A model generated the notes under the pieces. That model saw only the letters and a list, made by a program, of their open reading frames with translations. It did not search any database and was not told the origin of the DNA. Shown here piece by piece: positions 51,898 to 60,387 of a stretch of DNA of 64,000 bases. Numbering within the stretch: position 1 is the stretch's first letter; the number at the start of each line of letters is the position of its first letter. This DNA comes from Flavobacterium cheongpyeongense (GTDB taxonomy: Bacteria; Bacteroidota; Bacteroidia; Flavobacteriales; Flavobacteriaceae), in assembly GCF_003202435.1 (NCBI RefSeq), contig NZ_QJHK01000012.1:1-64000 (forward strand), written 5' to 3'. The position numbers and the translations under genes are program-made.

Positions 51898-51951
51898 ATT
51901 AACAAATTAAGAGAATTTAGCAAAAATGCTTAATAAACTTAATTTGTTAAT
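51898..51951. terminator. Bidirectional terminator of convergent genes
   Basis: ATTAACAAATTAAG (51898-51911) pairs perfectly with CTTAATTTGTTAAT (51938-51951) around a 26-base loop, then a T-rich tract, between the FAD gene and the lipoprotein gene. Confidence 0.75.
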
Positions 51952-51982
51952 AGTTTTATTTTTTTGTTCAGGTTTCTAAAAT

Positions 51983-52294
51983 TTATTTAACCGAAATAAT
52001 CCTGGCTACCTTAATATGGTTTTCATTTTCTGATTTCCAGATTTCTCCTTTTACCGAAACCTCATCTCCTTCTTTAAATCTTTTGAAGTTTTCCGGCCCG
52101 CCTACATTAACAATACTGATTGTTGCAAAATAAAGTTCATTTTTAGCGGTATTGATTTTAGCCGTATAACCGTCCTTACCATTCTCAATAGATTCAACTT
52201 TTCCAGAAACTGTATTGTTATCTTTCATACAGGCGCATGAAATTGCAAAAGTCATTACAATGAACAGAAAGCTTGTTTTTATTAGATTTTTCAT
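51983..52294 (-). CDS. Small lipoprotein with OB-like beta domain
   Basis: A 103-residue protein with a lipoprotein signal (FLFIVMTFAISC, Cys20). The mature part is short and beta-rich (VSGKVESIENGKDGYTAKINTAKNELYFATISIVN, then GDEVSVKGEIWKSENENHIKVARI), resembling a small OB fold such as NlpE or tRNA-anticodon-like lipoproteins. Function unknown. It lies convergent to the FAD protein and 81 bases downstream of the NTF2-like gene. Confidence 0.7.
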   Translation of the reverse strand: MKNLIKTSFLFIVMTFAISCACMKDNNTVSGKVESIENGKDGYTAKINTAKNELYFATISIVNVGGPENFKRFKEGDEVSVKGEIWKSENENHIKVARIISVK

Positions 52295-52375
52295 TTTATG
52301 TTTTTTTTCTCAAAAAGTTCTTAAAGATTAAGGAATCTTTTATTGTATACTATTTTTAAGGAAGTATTAAATCAT

Positions 52376-52741
52376 TTAATGCAATGCCAAACAACTGCCT
52401 GCTATTACTTTTAAACTGTCGTCAGATTGTTTCCAAACTCTGATATAACGAAAAGCACCATTTATAGGATTATTATCAAATGCTCCTTTTAAAAAAACGG
52501 TTACTGCAACCACAGCTACATGCCCCATTATATTTATAATTTGATCTGAAGCTTCAAGCGAATCGATTTTCATTTTACCTGAACGATATGAGTTTAAATC
52601 GAATTCTTTTGTAATGGTATTACCATCCGGTAAATTGAAGAGCAAATCATCGTGCAGCAGCTTTTCTAAGGCAGTAACATCAGCATTTTTAATAGCAGAC
52701 AAAAGTTCTATTTCGGCGTTTACAACTGTTTCTGTTTTCAT
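52376..52741 (-). CDS. NTF2-like / DUF4440 family protein
   Basis: A 121-residue protein of the nuclear-transport-factor-2-like fold: an N-terminal helix pair (EIELLSAIKNADVTALEKLLHDDLLFNLPDG) followed by beta strands ending FRYIRVWKQSDDSLKVIAGSCLAL. NTF2-like domains serve as scaffolds for many enzymes and binding roles, so the function cannot be assigned. It is 17 bases after the S41 protease gene, so co-transcription is likely. Confidence 0.82.
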   Translation of the reverse strand: MKTETVVNAEIELLSAIKNADVTALEKLLHDDLLFNLPDGNTITKEFDLNSYRSGKMKIDSLEASDQIINIMGHVAVVAVTVFLKGAFDNNPINGAFRYIRVWKQSDDSLKVIAGSCLALH

Positions 52742-52758
52742 TAAAAAAAAATAAACAA

Positions 52759-54336
52759 TTATTTCTTTGGATTCAAGACCGTTTTGATCATTGCATCTTC
52801 TTTCAGAATTACATCATAATAATACAGTTCTCCGTATAATTGTCGGGCAAATTCGGCAGTAATATAACGATTGACTAAAGTTTTGGTTTTATCTAATTTC
52901 AGATCCAGACCTGTCATAAAAATATAGTCTTTAAATTTTTTAAAATAAGTATCCGATTTTTTCATCTTATACAAAAAGGCATTAAAATGAAGTCCGGCAA
53001 AGGCATTTCGATTTTTATCCAACTCTTCAAAAACAAAATGACCTACAATTCCTGTTTGTAACAAGTAAGCTACATTTTCGTTTCCGTGTTCTGCTTCGAT
53101 TGGCACAAAAACATCAGGAACGATTCCGCCACCACCATACACTATTTTACCTTTTGGAGTTTTAAATTTTAAAGAATCAGCGACTTTTATACTGTCTTTT
53201 GCGTATAATTCTCCTGATTTTATTCTGTCTTCGGATTCTTTATAATATTCTTCGTTTCCTTTGGTATACGGTTTTTGAATTGATCTTCCGGTTGGCGTAT
53301 AATATCTCGCGACTGTCAATCGAACAGCTGATCCGTCGTTAAAATCCATTTCACGTTGCACCAAACCTTTGCCAAAAGAACGACGTCCTACAATAGTTCC
53401 GCGGTCATTATCCTGAATAGCTCCGGCCAGAATCTCACTTGCCGAAGCACTATTTTCATTAATCAAAACCGTTACTTTTCCGGTTTCAAAACTTCCGCTT
53501 TTTGTTGCGTATGTTTTTTCTGTAGTACCGTTTTTATTTTTGGTAAAAACAATCAGCTGTTTGTCTTTCAAAAACTCATCGGCAATAGCCACAGCTTCTT
53601 CCATATAACCACCACCATTATCACGAAGATCTATTACCAGAGCCTGGATTCCTTTTTGTTTTAATCTTGTCAGGCCGGACTTAAACTCATCATAGGTCGT
53701 TTCGGCAAAACGGTTTATTTTGATATAACCGGTTTTATTATCAAGCAACAAAGATGCATCAACACTTTTTAGCGGAATAATATCCCTTTTGATTTTAAAC
53801 TTCAATTTCTTTTGTTCCGATTTTCTAAAAACGGTCAATTCTATTTCAGAACCTTTTGTTCCTTTTAATTTAGAAAAGAGACTATCAGAAGTCAATTTTC
53901 TTCCGTATAATTTGGTTTTTCCGGCATATAATATCCGATCGCCTGATTTTATTCCGGCTTTCGCCGAAGGGCCGTTTTCAACAGGTTTTATAATGGCGAC
54001 AGAATCTTTATACATGTAGAAATTAATTCCCACACCTACAAAATCACCTTTCATACTTTCGGCAACTTCTGCTTGTTCACTTGGCGGAATATAAATAGAA
54101 TGCGGATCCAGTTTTGATAAAATATTATCTACTGTCAGGTTTACAATCGAATCGGTATTAACACTATCTACATACTCATTATTGATAAAATCAATCAGTT
54201 TATTGAGCTTGGTTTTAGAGTAATTTTTAGCCAAAAGGCTATCTTCTACAGGGGCATTCATATGGCTCCCGAGAACAGTTCCAAGAGCAAAGGTTGCTCC
54301 GATAACGATTGGCAGATATTTTGAATTGAATTTCAT
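52759..54336 (-). CDS. S41 family carboxy-terminal processing peptidase
   Basis: A 525-residue exported protease of the CtpA/Prc type. An N-terminal signal or anchor is followed by a PDZ domain (about 85-165, VGINFYMYKDSVAIIKPVENGPSAKAGIKSGDRILYAG) and the S41 core (about 195-360). The catalytic serine is in NENSASASEILAG (near residue 297) and the lysine in RRSFGKGLVQ (near 322). It cleaves periplasmic substrates from their C-termini. It starts on the stop codon of the dCMP deaminase gene (TAATG overlap). Confidence 0.93.
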   Translation of the reverse strand: MKFNSKYLPIVIGATFALGTVLGSHMNAPVEDSLLAKNYSKTKLNKLIDFINNEYVDSVNTDSIVNLTVDNILSKLDPHSIYIPPSEQAEVAESMKGDFVGVGINFYMYKDSVAIIKPVENGPSAKAGIKSGDRILYAGKTKLYGRKLTSDSLFSKLKGTKGSEIELTVFRKSEQKKLKFKIKRDIIPLKSVDASLLLDNKTGYIKINRFAETTYDEFKSGLTRLKQKGIQALVIDLRDNGGGYMEEAVAIADEFLKDKQLIVFTKNKNGTTEKTYATKSGSFETGKVTVLINENSASASEILAGAIQDNDRGTIVGRRSFGKGLVQREMDFNDGSAVRLTVARYYTPTGRSIQKPYTKGNEEYYKESEDRIKSGELYAKDSIKVADSLKFKTPKGKIVYGGGGIVPDVFVPIEAEHGNENVAYLLQTGIVGHFVFEELDKNRNAFAGLHFNAFLYKMKKSDTYFKKFKDYIFMTGLDLKLDKTKTLVNRYITAEFARQLYGELYYYDVILKEDAMIKTVLNPKK

Positions 54337-54767
54337 TATTCTTCTAAAACAGGAATATGTTCTACCTCTACACCTGCTTTCAATAAAAACTGGATTCCGG
54401 AGTCATCGCGATACCCATTTTGGTATACTACTCTTTTTATTCCTGACTGATGTATGAGTTTACTACATTCTTTACATGGCGAAAGTGTAATATACAAAGT
54501 TGCACCTTCACAGGATTGTGTAGATCTGGCTACTTTTAAAATCGCATTTGCTTCTGCATGCAAAACATCCCAACGGGTTAATCCGTGTTCATCTTCGCAA
54601 CAATTTTCAAATCCGGATGGTGTACCGTTGTAACCATCAGAAATAATCATACGGTCTTTTACAATTATAGCGCCTACCTGCTTACGTTTGCAATACGACA
54701 ATGAACCCCATTCTTTGGCAATTCGCAAATAGGCCCTGTCGTACTTATTTAATTTTTTTATATCCAT
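54336..54767 (-). CDS. Deoxycytidylate (dCMP) deaminase family protein
   Basis: A 143-residue zinc deaminase converting dCMP to dUMP. The zinc site is HAEANAILK (His70) and SPCKECSKLIHQSG (Cys98, Cys101), with Glu72 as proton shuttle. RKQVGAIIVKDRMIISDGYNGTPSGFENC (28-56) is also typical of dCMP deaminases. It lies within a HupE/UreJ-deaminase-protease operon, 4 bases after the HupE gene and overlapping the next gene. Confidence 0.93.
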   Translation of the reverse strand: MDIKKLNKYDRAYLRIAKEWGSLSYCKRKQVGAIIVKDRMIISDGYNGTPSGFENCCEDEHGLTRWDVLHAEANAILKVARSTQSCEGATLYITLSPCKECSKLIHQSGIKRVVYQNGYRDDSGIQFLLKAGVEVEHIPVLEE

Positions 54768-54771
54768 TAAT

Positions 54772-55365
54772 TTATCTGTTCCAAATTGGGCTCTCTACAA
54801 TCATCGGAATTACAACCCCGATAATAAAAGCCGACATTACAAGTGCCCAGTCCCGTTTTGAAAAACGAAATACAGTCTGCACGATATATGATATTACTAA
54901 AACCACAAAAACTACTATTATCTGCGCCGCTTCGATTCCAAGAGCAAATTCTAATAAAGGTACTAATTTTGAAGAGGCTGTCCCTCCTAAAATCGTTTTA
55001 AAATAATTTGAGAACCCAAGTCCGTGGATAATTCCAAAAAACAAGGTCACAAAAAAAATCAGATTCACACTTTCATTTTTAGCGGATTTTCCGGCTGTAA
55101 AAAGATGAAAAACTGCAGTTATCAAAATGGTAATCGGAATTAAGAATTCTACAATATTTGCTTTTACAGCTATAATGCCAAAAACAGAAAGCAGCAAAGC
55201 TAATGTATGACCAACTGTAAACATAGTTACTAACAACAAAATCCGTTTCCAGTCCTTAAAAGTATATGGAATTGTTAAAGCGATTAAAAACAATACATGA
55301 TCATAAGCATGAATATCTAAAACATGCTTTAGGCCTATCTGAAAATAAATCCAAAATTCTGACAT
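54772..55365 (-). CDS. HupE/UreJ family membrane protein
   Basis: A 197-residue hydrophobic protein with about six membrane segments. HVLDIHAYDHVLFLIALTIPY (14-34) and FFGIIHGLGFSNYFK (about 107-121) hold conserved His residues of the HupE/UreJ family, which transport nickel or cobalt or act as accessory metal proteins. No urease or hydrogenase genes are near, so the role here is unsure. It is the first gene of a run that includes the dCMP deaminase and the S41 protease. Confidence 0.88.
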   Translation of the reverse strand: MSEFWIYFQIGLKHVLDIHAYDHVLFLIALTIPYTFKDWKRILLLVTMFTVGHTLALLLSVFGIIAVKANIVEFLIPITILITAVFHLFTAGKSAKNESVNLIFFVTLFFGIIHGLGFSNYFKTILGGTASSKLVPLLEFALGIEAAQIIVVFVVLVISYIVQTVFRFSKRDWALVMSAFIIGVVIPMIVESPIWNR

Positions 55366-55506
55366 GAGGCTACTTATATTAATTGATTTGGGTCTGTAAA
55401 CTTACGATTTATTTTGAAAAATTAAATACAGCCCATTATTAAAAGAACGGATAAAAATAAGTTAAATTTTATGAGAACTTTAAAATTAATAATTTAAAAT
55501 AAAATA

Positions 55507-55514
55507 TATCTTTG
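55507..55514 (+). promoter_or_regulatory. -7 box of the TerB-like gene
   Basis: TATCTTTG matches TAnnTTTG 29 bases before the ATG at 55536. The -33 region lacks a TTG, so this is a weak call. The 170-bp gap before the gene is otherwise AT-rich. Confidence 0.45.
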
Positions 55515-55535
55515 CCCTATAAAAACCCTATAATT

Positions 55536-55967
55536 ATGTCATTTTCAGATTTATTTGATAGCGAATTCAAACAAAGAAATAAAGGTCACTTTTCAGCTAT
55601 TGTTCGTGTAGCATTGGCAGACGGGACACTTCATCCTGAAGAAAAAAGTTTCTTAGACAAACTTGCTGCACAATTAGAGATTTCAGAAACCGAGTACGAA
55701 GAAATTCTGAGCGATCCATTAAAATACCCTATTAATCCACCTTACTTACATGTTCAGCGTTTAGAGCGCTTATACGATTTGACCAGAATGGTACATGTTG
55801 ATCATCACCTTGAAGACAAACAGGAGGTTATGTTAAGAAAATTAGGGATCGCGCTTGGATTTACGCCTAGTAACGTAAATTATATCATTGCAAAAGCATT
55901 ATCTTTAGTAGACAAAAAGGTAGATGCTGATACTTTTGTTTACGAAATGCAGCATATGCATAAATAG
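55536..55967 (+). CDS. TerB family tellurite-resistance-like protein
   Basis: The ATG at 55536 (143 residues) was chosen over 55512 because it starts MSFSDLFDSEFKQRNKGH right after a promoter and gives the usual family length. The helical TerB/DjlA-like fold is seen in HFSAIVRVALADGTLHPEEKSFLDKLA (the ADGxxxxxE acidic loop) and DHHLEDKQEVMLRKLGIALGF. TerB domains bind metal and occur with tellurite or stress genes, none of which lie nearby. The role is therefore unknown. Confidence 0.85.
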   Translation: MSFSDLFDSEFKQRNKGHFSAIVRVALADGTLHPEEKSFLDKLAAQLEISETEYEEILSDPLKYPINPPYLHVQRLERLYDLTRMVHVDHHLEDKQEVMLRKLGIALGFTPSNVNYIIAKALSLVDKKVDADTFVYEMQHMHK

Positions 55968-56028
55968 TAATCAGTATTCAGTTTACAGTCGCAGTTTACT
56001 TTTTAAAATTGTAACGATTACCAAATAT

Positions 56029-56060
56029 AAACCCGACAAGTTTAAAAAACTGTCGGGTTT
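56029..56060. terminator. Bidirectional terminator, TerB-like gene and fbp
   Basis: AAACCCGACAAGTTT (56029-56043) pairs with AACTGTCGGGTTT (56048-56060) with one exception. An outer 12-bp repeat, CAGTCGCAGTTT (55987-55998) with AAACTGCGACTG (56089-56100), encloses it at a wider scale. Confidence 0.75.
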
Positions 56061-56103
56061 GCTTTTTAAAGTTCAAACTGAGACCAAAAAACTGCGACTG
56101 CGA

Positions 56104-57111
56104 CTACTTCGCTTCAGCCATAAACTCTTCGGCTTTTTCAACCATATTAACACTTCCGCAGAAAAAAGGAACCCGCTGATGCAGTTCTGTCGGCTGGATT
56201 TCCATGATTCTTCGAAAACCGTCTGATGCTTTTCCGCCCGCCTGTTCTGCAATAAATGCCATTGGATTGCATTCATACATCAAACGCAATTTTCCTTTTG
56301 GTGCTTTTGAGCTTGTTGGATAGAGATAAATACCTCCTTTAATCATATTTCGATGAAAATCAGAAACTAAACTTCCAATATATCTTGAAGTATAAGGCCT
56401 GTCTTCTTCTTCGCGCTGACAATATTTGATGTAATTTTTGACCCCTTGCGGAAAATGTACATAATTCCCTTCGTTTACCGAATAAATGTTCCCGTCTTTC
56501 GGAAATTGCATGTTTGGATGCGATAAGTAAAAGGTACCAATAGCCGGATTCAAAGTAAATCCGTTTACGCCATGACCCGTTGTATAAACTAACATGGTTG
56601 AAGTGCCGTAAATTACATAACCAGCAGCTACCTGATTAACTCCGGGCTGTAAAAAATCCTCGCTTGTTACCGGAGTTCCGATTGGTGTTATTCTTCTGAA
56701 AACAGAAAAAATAGTCCCCAAAGAAACATTCACTTCAATATTGGAGGATCCGTCAAGAGGATCCATTAAGATCACGTACTTATTATTATTACTGTTGTCG
56801 CTCCCCTTGACAGTAATATATTCGTCGTTTTCTTCAGAAGCTATTCCACAGACAATCTCACGGTTTATTAACGTCTGGATAAATACTTCGTTGGCATAGA
56901 CATCTAATTTTTGCTGTTCTTCTCCCTGGATATTTTGCTCGCCTACTGCGCCAATTATATCCACTAATCCAGCTTTGTTTACTTTATAGTTTACGACCTT
57001 GGCCGCCAAACGTATAGAGTTAATGATCCGGGACAGTTCTCCGGATGAATACTGAAATGCTTTTTGGTTCTCAATAATAAACTCTCCCAGTGTTTTATTG
57101 CGTTCTTCCAT
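56104..57111 (-). CDS. fbp: Class 1 fructose-1,6-bisphosphatase
   Basis: A 335-residue gluconeogenic phosphatase. [23 protein letters not shown] (about 118-140) is the metal and phosphate site of class I enzymes; [23 protein letters not shown] (about 242-264) and [27 protein letters not shown] (about 272-298) are family blocks. It dephosphorylates fructose 1,6-bisphosphate in the cytoplasm. It stands alone, divergent from the GNAT gene. Confidence 0.97.
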   Translation of the reverse strand: MEERNKTLGEFIIENQKAFQYSSGELSRIINSIRLAAKVVNYKVNKAGLVDIIGAVGEQNIQGEEQQKLDVYANEVFIQTLINREIVCGIASEENDEYITVKGSDNSNNNKYVILMDPLDGSSNIEVNVSLGTIFSVFRRITPIGTPVTSEDFLQPGVNQVAAGYVIYGTSTMLVYTTGHGVNGFTLNPAIGTFYLSHPNMQFPKDGNIYSVNEGNYVHFPQGVKNYIKYCQREEEDRPYTSRYIGSLVSDFHRNMIKGGIYLYPTSSKAPKGKLRLMYECNPMAFIAEQAGGKASDGFRRIMEIQPTELHQRVPFFCGSVNMVEKAEEFMAEAK

Positions 57112-57144
57112 TGCTATATCGTTGTAGTTTTTAATTATAAGTCA

Positions 57145-57212
57145 CAAATATCGCTTTTTTTGTGAGAATGATTCAAAAATTATTTCGTTAGTTTGCTACT
57201 ATTGTATATTTG
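57145..57212. promoter_or_regulatory. Divergent promoters of fbp and the GNAT gene
   Basis: For fbp (minus strand) TTG (57174-57176), 21 bp and GATATTTG (57145-57152), one mismatch. For the GNAT gene (plus strand) TATATTTG at 57205-57212 is a perfect -7 box, with a degenerate -33. The 171-bp gap holds nothing else. Confidence 0.5.
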
Positions 57213-57282
57213 CTAATGAAAGGCAAAAAGTTTCATTTAAAAAAATACTTAATTAGATAATAGCAGGTTAAAAATATGAATT

Positions 57283-57759
57283 ATGGATATTAGAAAAGGA
57301 AAACCTGAAGACATGAAATCAGTTTTAGCACTGATTCAGGAGCTTGCGATATTCGAAAAAGAGCCGGATGCCGTTTTAATAACCGAAAAAGATTTAATAC
57401 GTGATGGTTTTGGCGAACAACCACTGTTTCATGTTTTTGTTGCAGAGGTTGAAAAAGAGATTGTTGGCATAGCTTTGTATTATTACCGATATTCTACCTG
57501 GAAAGGAAAAACAATTCATCTGGAGGATTTAATTGTAAAAGAAAAAATGAGGGGCAGCGGTTTAGGATCTGCACTTTATTCTGAAATAATGAAACAGGGA
57601 AAAAAAGATAATGTTCGAAGAATCGAATGGAATGTTCTCAACTGGAATACTCCTGCCGTAAATTTCTACGAAAACTCAGGCGCAAGAGTTATCGAAGAAT
57701 GGAGGGTAGTCCAAATGGATGAAGCAGGAATTAATTCGTACTTAGAAAAAATTAATTAA
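57283..57759 (+). CDS. GNAT family N-acetyltransferase
   Basis: A 158-residue acetyltransferase. The acetyl-CoA loop is EKMRGSGLGSALYSEIM (about 87-103), preceded by IHLEDLIVKEKMRG, and NTPAVNFYENSGARVIEEW (about 124-142) is the usual end. It resembles the spermidine/spermine N1-acetyltransferase (SSAT)-like subgroup with RKGKPEDMKSVLALIQELAIFEKEPD at the start. The substrate is not fixed by sequence; a polyamine or small amine is the best guess. Confidence 0.88.
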   Translation: MDIRKGKPEDMKSVLALIQELAIFEKEPDAVLITEKDLIRDGFGEQPLFHVFVAEVEKEIVGIALYYYRYSTWKGKTIHLEDLIVKEKMRGSGLGSALYSEIMKQGKKDNVRRIEWNVLNWNTPAVNFYENSGARVIEEWRVVQMDEAGINSYLEKIN

Positions 57760-57767
57760 ACAAAAGC

Positions 57768-57794
57768 GACAGGATAATAAGGAGTGCTCCTGTC
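57768..57794 (+). terminator. Hairpin after the GNAT gene
   Basis: GACAGGA (57768-57774) pairs with TCCTGTC (57788-57794) around 13 bases, 9 bases after the stop codon; the following tract is AAATATTAAAATTTT, so it is a weak terminator. Confidence 0.5.
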
Positions 57795-57821
57795 AAATAT
57801 TAAAATTTTAAAAAAAGGACA

Positions 57822-57843
57822 GAGACGCACTGCAGTGGGTCTC
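57822..57843. repeat. Palindromic repeat GAGACGCACTGCAGTG type
   Basis: GAGACGCACTG and CAGTGGGTCTC form a palindrome with one mismatched pair. It begins 39 bases before the aspartokinase start codon and ends 17 bases before it, so it lies in the untranslated leader. Palindromes of this kind are frequent in Flavobacterium intergenic DNA (recollection, not searched). Confidence 0.6.
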
Positions 57844-57860
57844 AACAATACAAATTAAAG

Positions 57861-59120
57861 ATGAGAGTATTTAAATTTGGTGGTGCATCGGTAAAAGATG
57901 CTGAAGGAATTAAAAACGTTTATGACGTTTTACAAAAAGTTGGGTATGAAGATGTGATTTTGGTCGTTTCGGCTATGGGTAAAACCACAAATGCATTGGA
58001 GGTCGTTATTAAAAACTATTTTGATAAATCGGCAGAACTTACTTCTTCTGTACAAGAGATAAAAAAATATCACAATCAAATATTACTGGATTTATTTGCA
58101 GATGAAAAACATGCCGTTTTTGCAGCTGTTAATGAGCAGTTTTCAGAATTAGAATATTTTTTAGCACATAACAAATCCCCGAATTACAATTTCGTTTACG
58201 ATCAGATTGTAAGCTTTGGTGAATTAATTTCGACCAATATCTTAAGTCATTTTATGAATTTTATGGGCATTCAGACACAATGGCTTGATGTTCGTAACTT
58301 CATTAAAACAAATGCAAATTACAGAGATGCCGAAGTAGACTGGGAAACTACCCAGCAAAATATCAGCAAAAATGTGCCTCGCAAAATATTAAACATCACG
58401 CAAGGATTTCTAGGTGCTGATGAAAACAATTTTACCACGACTTTAGGCCGTGAAGGTTCTGATTATACTGCCGGAATTTTTGCTTATTGTCTAAATGCAG
58501 AAAGTGTTACAATCTGGAAAGATGTACCCGGAGTTATGAATGCCGACCCAAGATATTTTGAGAATGCAAGTTTGTTAAACCAGATTTCATATCGTGAAGC
58601 AATTGAACTGGCTTTTTACGGAGCGACCGTTATACACCCGAAAACATTACAGCCTTTACAGAAAAAAGAAATTCCATTATACGTAAAATCATTTGTTAAT
58701 CCGTTATTAAAAGGAACCTGTGTTTCTAAAGGAGTAGATTTAGAGCCTTACCTGCCATGTTTTATTGTAAAAAGAGAGCAGCTTTTAATCTCGCTTTCTT
58801 CTATTGATTTCTCTTTTATTATGGAAGAAAATATCAGCGAAATTTTCGGATTATTTCATCAATTTAAATTAAAAGTAAATTTGATTCAGAACTCTGCGAT
58901 TAGTTTCTCTGTTTGTGTAGAAGATAAATTTGGAAACTTCAATGAACTCAATGCCATCCTTTCTAAAAAATTCAAAGTAGATTATAACGAAAATGTAACA
59001 TTGTATACCATTCGTCACTTTAACGAACAGGCTGCAGAAACTGTTGTAGAAAATAAAGAAGTTTTACTAAAACAAGTAAGCCGTGAAACAATGCAGATTG
59101 TTACTAAAGAACTCAATTAA
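57861..59120 (+). CDS. Aspartate kinase (monofunctional)
   Basis: A 419-residue kinase that phosphorylates aspartate, the first step to lysine, methionine and threonine. VFKFGGASVKDAEGI (3-17) is the amino-acid-kinase start, QGFLGADENNFTTTLGREGSDYTAGIFA (about 181-208) the ATP and substrate region, and VTIWKDVPGVMNADPR (about 215-230) the usual motif. ACT domains follow from about residue 305. No homoserine dehydrogenase domain is attached. It has a terminator 31 bases downstream of the stop. Confidence 0.95.
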   Translation: MRVFKFGGASVKDAEGIKNVYDVLQKVGYEDVILVVSAMGKTTNALEVVIKNYFDKSAELTSSVQEIKKYHNQILLDLFADEKHAVFAAVNEQFSELEYFLAHNKSPNYNFVYDQIVSFGELISTNILSHFMNFMGIQTQWLDVRNFIKTNANYRDAEVDWETTQQNISKNVPRKILNITQGFLGADENNFTTTLGREGSDYTAGIFAYCLNAESVTIWKDVPGVMNADPRYFENASLLNQISYREAIELAFYGATVIHPKTLQPLQKKEIPLYVKSFVNPLLKGTCVSKGVDLEPYLPCFIVKREQLLISLSSIDFSFIMEENISEIFGLFHQFKLKVNLIQNSAISFSVCVEDKFGNFNELNAILSKKFKVDYNENVTLYTIRHFNEQAAETVVENKEVLLKQVSRETMQIVTKELN

Positions 59121-59150
59121 TATTTTACAGTTAATTATTAATTCTACAAA

Positions 59151-59177
59151 GGCTTCACTTAAGTGAGGCTTTTTTTT
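59151..59177 (+). terminator. Aspartokinase terminator
   Basis: GGCTTCACTT pairs with AAGTGAGGCT, one mismatch, followed by eight T. It is 31 bases after the stop codon. Confidence 0.75.
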
Positions 59178-59255
59178 GTTAATAAAATGAATTTCATCTG
59201 TTAAAAAAACTTAAATTCACTCTAAATCAAGTATTCATTTCTAATTTTCCAAATT

Positions 59256-59423
59256 ATGAATTATAACGCTCCTTCTGAAGAAACCAAAAACAGATGGCAT
59301 CATGATCCGGACAATTGAGCCTGGGAATGTTTTATTACAACCGAAAAGATCTAAGATTATTTCTGCCCAAAAAAAGTCAAAGAATTTGACTGGACAATAA
59401 ACCAGAGGCTTTCCGAAAAGTAA
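59256..59423 (+). pseudogene. Decayed DUF5808-like gene
   Basis: Reading from ATG 59256, the frame is MNYNAPSEETKNRWHHDPDN, a TGA, AWECFITTEKI, a TAA, DYFCPKKVKEFDWTINQRLSEK and a TAA. NRWHxDPxNW...PKKxxxxxWTxN matches what I remember of DUF5808-family membrane proteins (NDPNNWKWG, YYNxED, PKR, GWTLNFAN), with the Trp of NW turned into a TGA and a TAA where KEDKR would stand. A terminator follows. Two in-frame stops make a pseudogene more likely than a functional gene. Confidence 0.5.
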
Positions 59424-59438
59424 GGACAGCCTCTTTTT
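59404..59438 (+). terminator. Terminator after the decayed DUF5808-like gene
   Basis: AGAGGCT (59404-59410) pairs with AGCCTCT (59428-59434), followed by T residues. A still perfect terminator after a broken frame suggests recent decay. Confidence 0.65.
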
Positions 59439-59582
59439 TAAGTTTTTTTTATTATTTAATATTTTTTTAACGTAAATTTCTAACAAATATTGTTGCTGTA
59501 TTACTTTCTTTATAAATACTCAGCATTGTAAATGACATTTCTACTATTATAAAAAACTCAAATCGAAAATTAGAGTTTGTAA

Positions 59583-59795
59583 CTATTTTCTATATTTCCT
59601 ATTTAGAAAAAAAAGCATTAAAAAAACCAAACTACCAATTAATAAAAACAGTAAACTGAAATAAAAATAATTTATGTGGTAGTAAGTATCATAATAAGGA
59701 TAACGATAAAAATAATCATTACTAAAGAAAAAATAGATAGTAAATAAAATACAGATTGTTGTAAATATTAAATAGTATTTAATTATTGTTTTCAT
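59583..59795 (-). CDS. Small two-helix membrane protein of the 59-61 kb cluster
   Basis: The ATG at 59795 (70 residues) is preferred over 59822; it overlaps the end of the 198-residue gene by 17 bases, typical for coupled genes. Hydrophobic segments at about residues 6-24 (LIFTTICILFTIYFFF) and 42-62 (YFYFSLLFLLIGSLVFLMLFFL) flank a Tyr-rich loop (DYFYRYPYYDTYYHINY). No family recognised. The composition is extremely AT-rich with many Tyr and Phe codons. Confidence 0.65.
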   Translation of the reverse strand: MKTIIKYYLIFTTICILFTIYFFFSNDYFYRYPYYDTYYHINYFYFSLLFLLIGSLVFLMLFFLNRKYRK

Positions 59796-60375
59796 TTGTT
59801 CTGTTATTATTAAAAAATGCATTAAACATTGTAAAATATCCTAAATGGATGTCACCGAAACTTATGTCACTGATTAAATTATTCATCAATGATGATGGAA
59901 ATTTTTTATACAAAAGTTTCTCTTCTACAATTTTTTCAATATCGGTAATAAGTTCATCACTTGTTCTTTTGTCAAATTTCTCTTTCTCTAATTCTTCAAC
60001 TCGTGATTTAGAAAAAAAGGGTTCAGGTGAATGCCAATCTTTTCTAATTACATAATAAGGAATTAAAACACTTATGTACAAAGTAATTGAGTACAATTCG
60101 CCTTCTTCAAAAATATTTAAAAAAAAAGTGTAACACCTATCGTTATTAGAATCTAATCTTGAAAAGTCTTCAAAATCCTTTAAAATTTCATCATTCACAA
60201 ATACTTTCTTTATGTGATCGCGTATAATTAGATTTTCGTCCGAATTGAAATAATCAATTGTAGATTGTAACCTTTTATATTCTACAGTTTGTCTATATTT
60301 TTCTTTCTCATTCCAAGGACATATATTCTTAGGATAATAAAGATGCGTAAACTTCAATAAAACATTGTTTATCAT
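59779..60375 (-). CDS. Unknown soluble protein of the lipoprotein cluster
   Basis: A 198-residue protein, not recognised. No signal peptide or membrane segment is seen; the charge is mixed and helical content likely (EKEKYRQTVEYKRLQSTIDYFNSDENLIIRDHIKKVF). A short hydrophobic strand pair FEEGELYSITLYISVLIPYYVI (about 90-111) stands out. It starts 12 bases after the lipoprotein gene in the same direction and overlaps the small membrane protein gene, so the three form a unit. An immunity or accessory role is a guess only. Confidence 0.6.
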   Translation of the reverse strand: MINNVLLKFTHLYYPKNICPWNEKEKYRQTVEYKRLQSTIDYFNSDENLIIRDHIKKVFVNDEILKDFEDFSRLDSNNDRCYTFFLNIFEEGELYSITLYISVLIPYYVIRKDWHSPEPFFSKSRVEELEKEKFDKRTSDELITDIEKIVEEKLLYKKFPSSLMNNLISDISFGDIHLGYFTMFNAFFNNNRTNENNN

Positions 60376-60387
60376 AATTATTAAATT

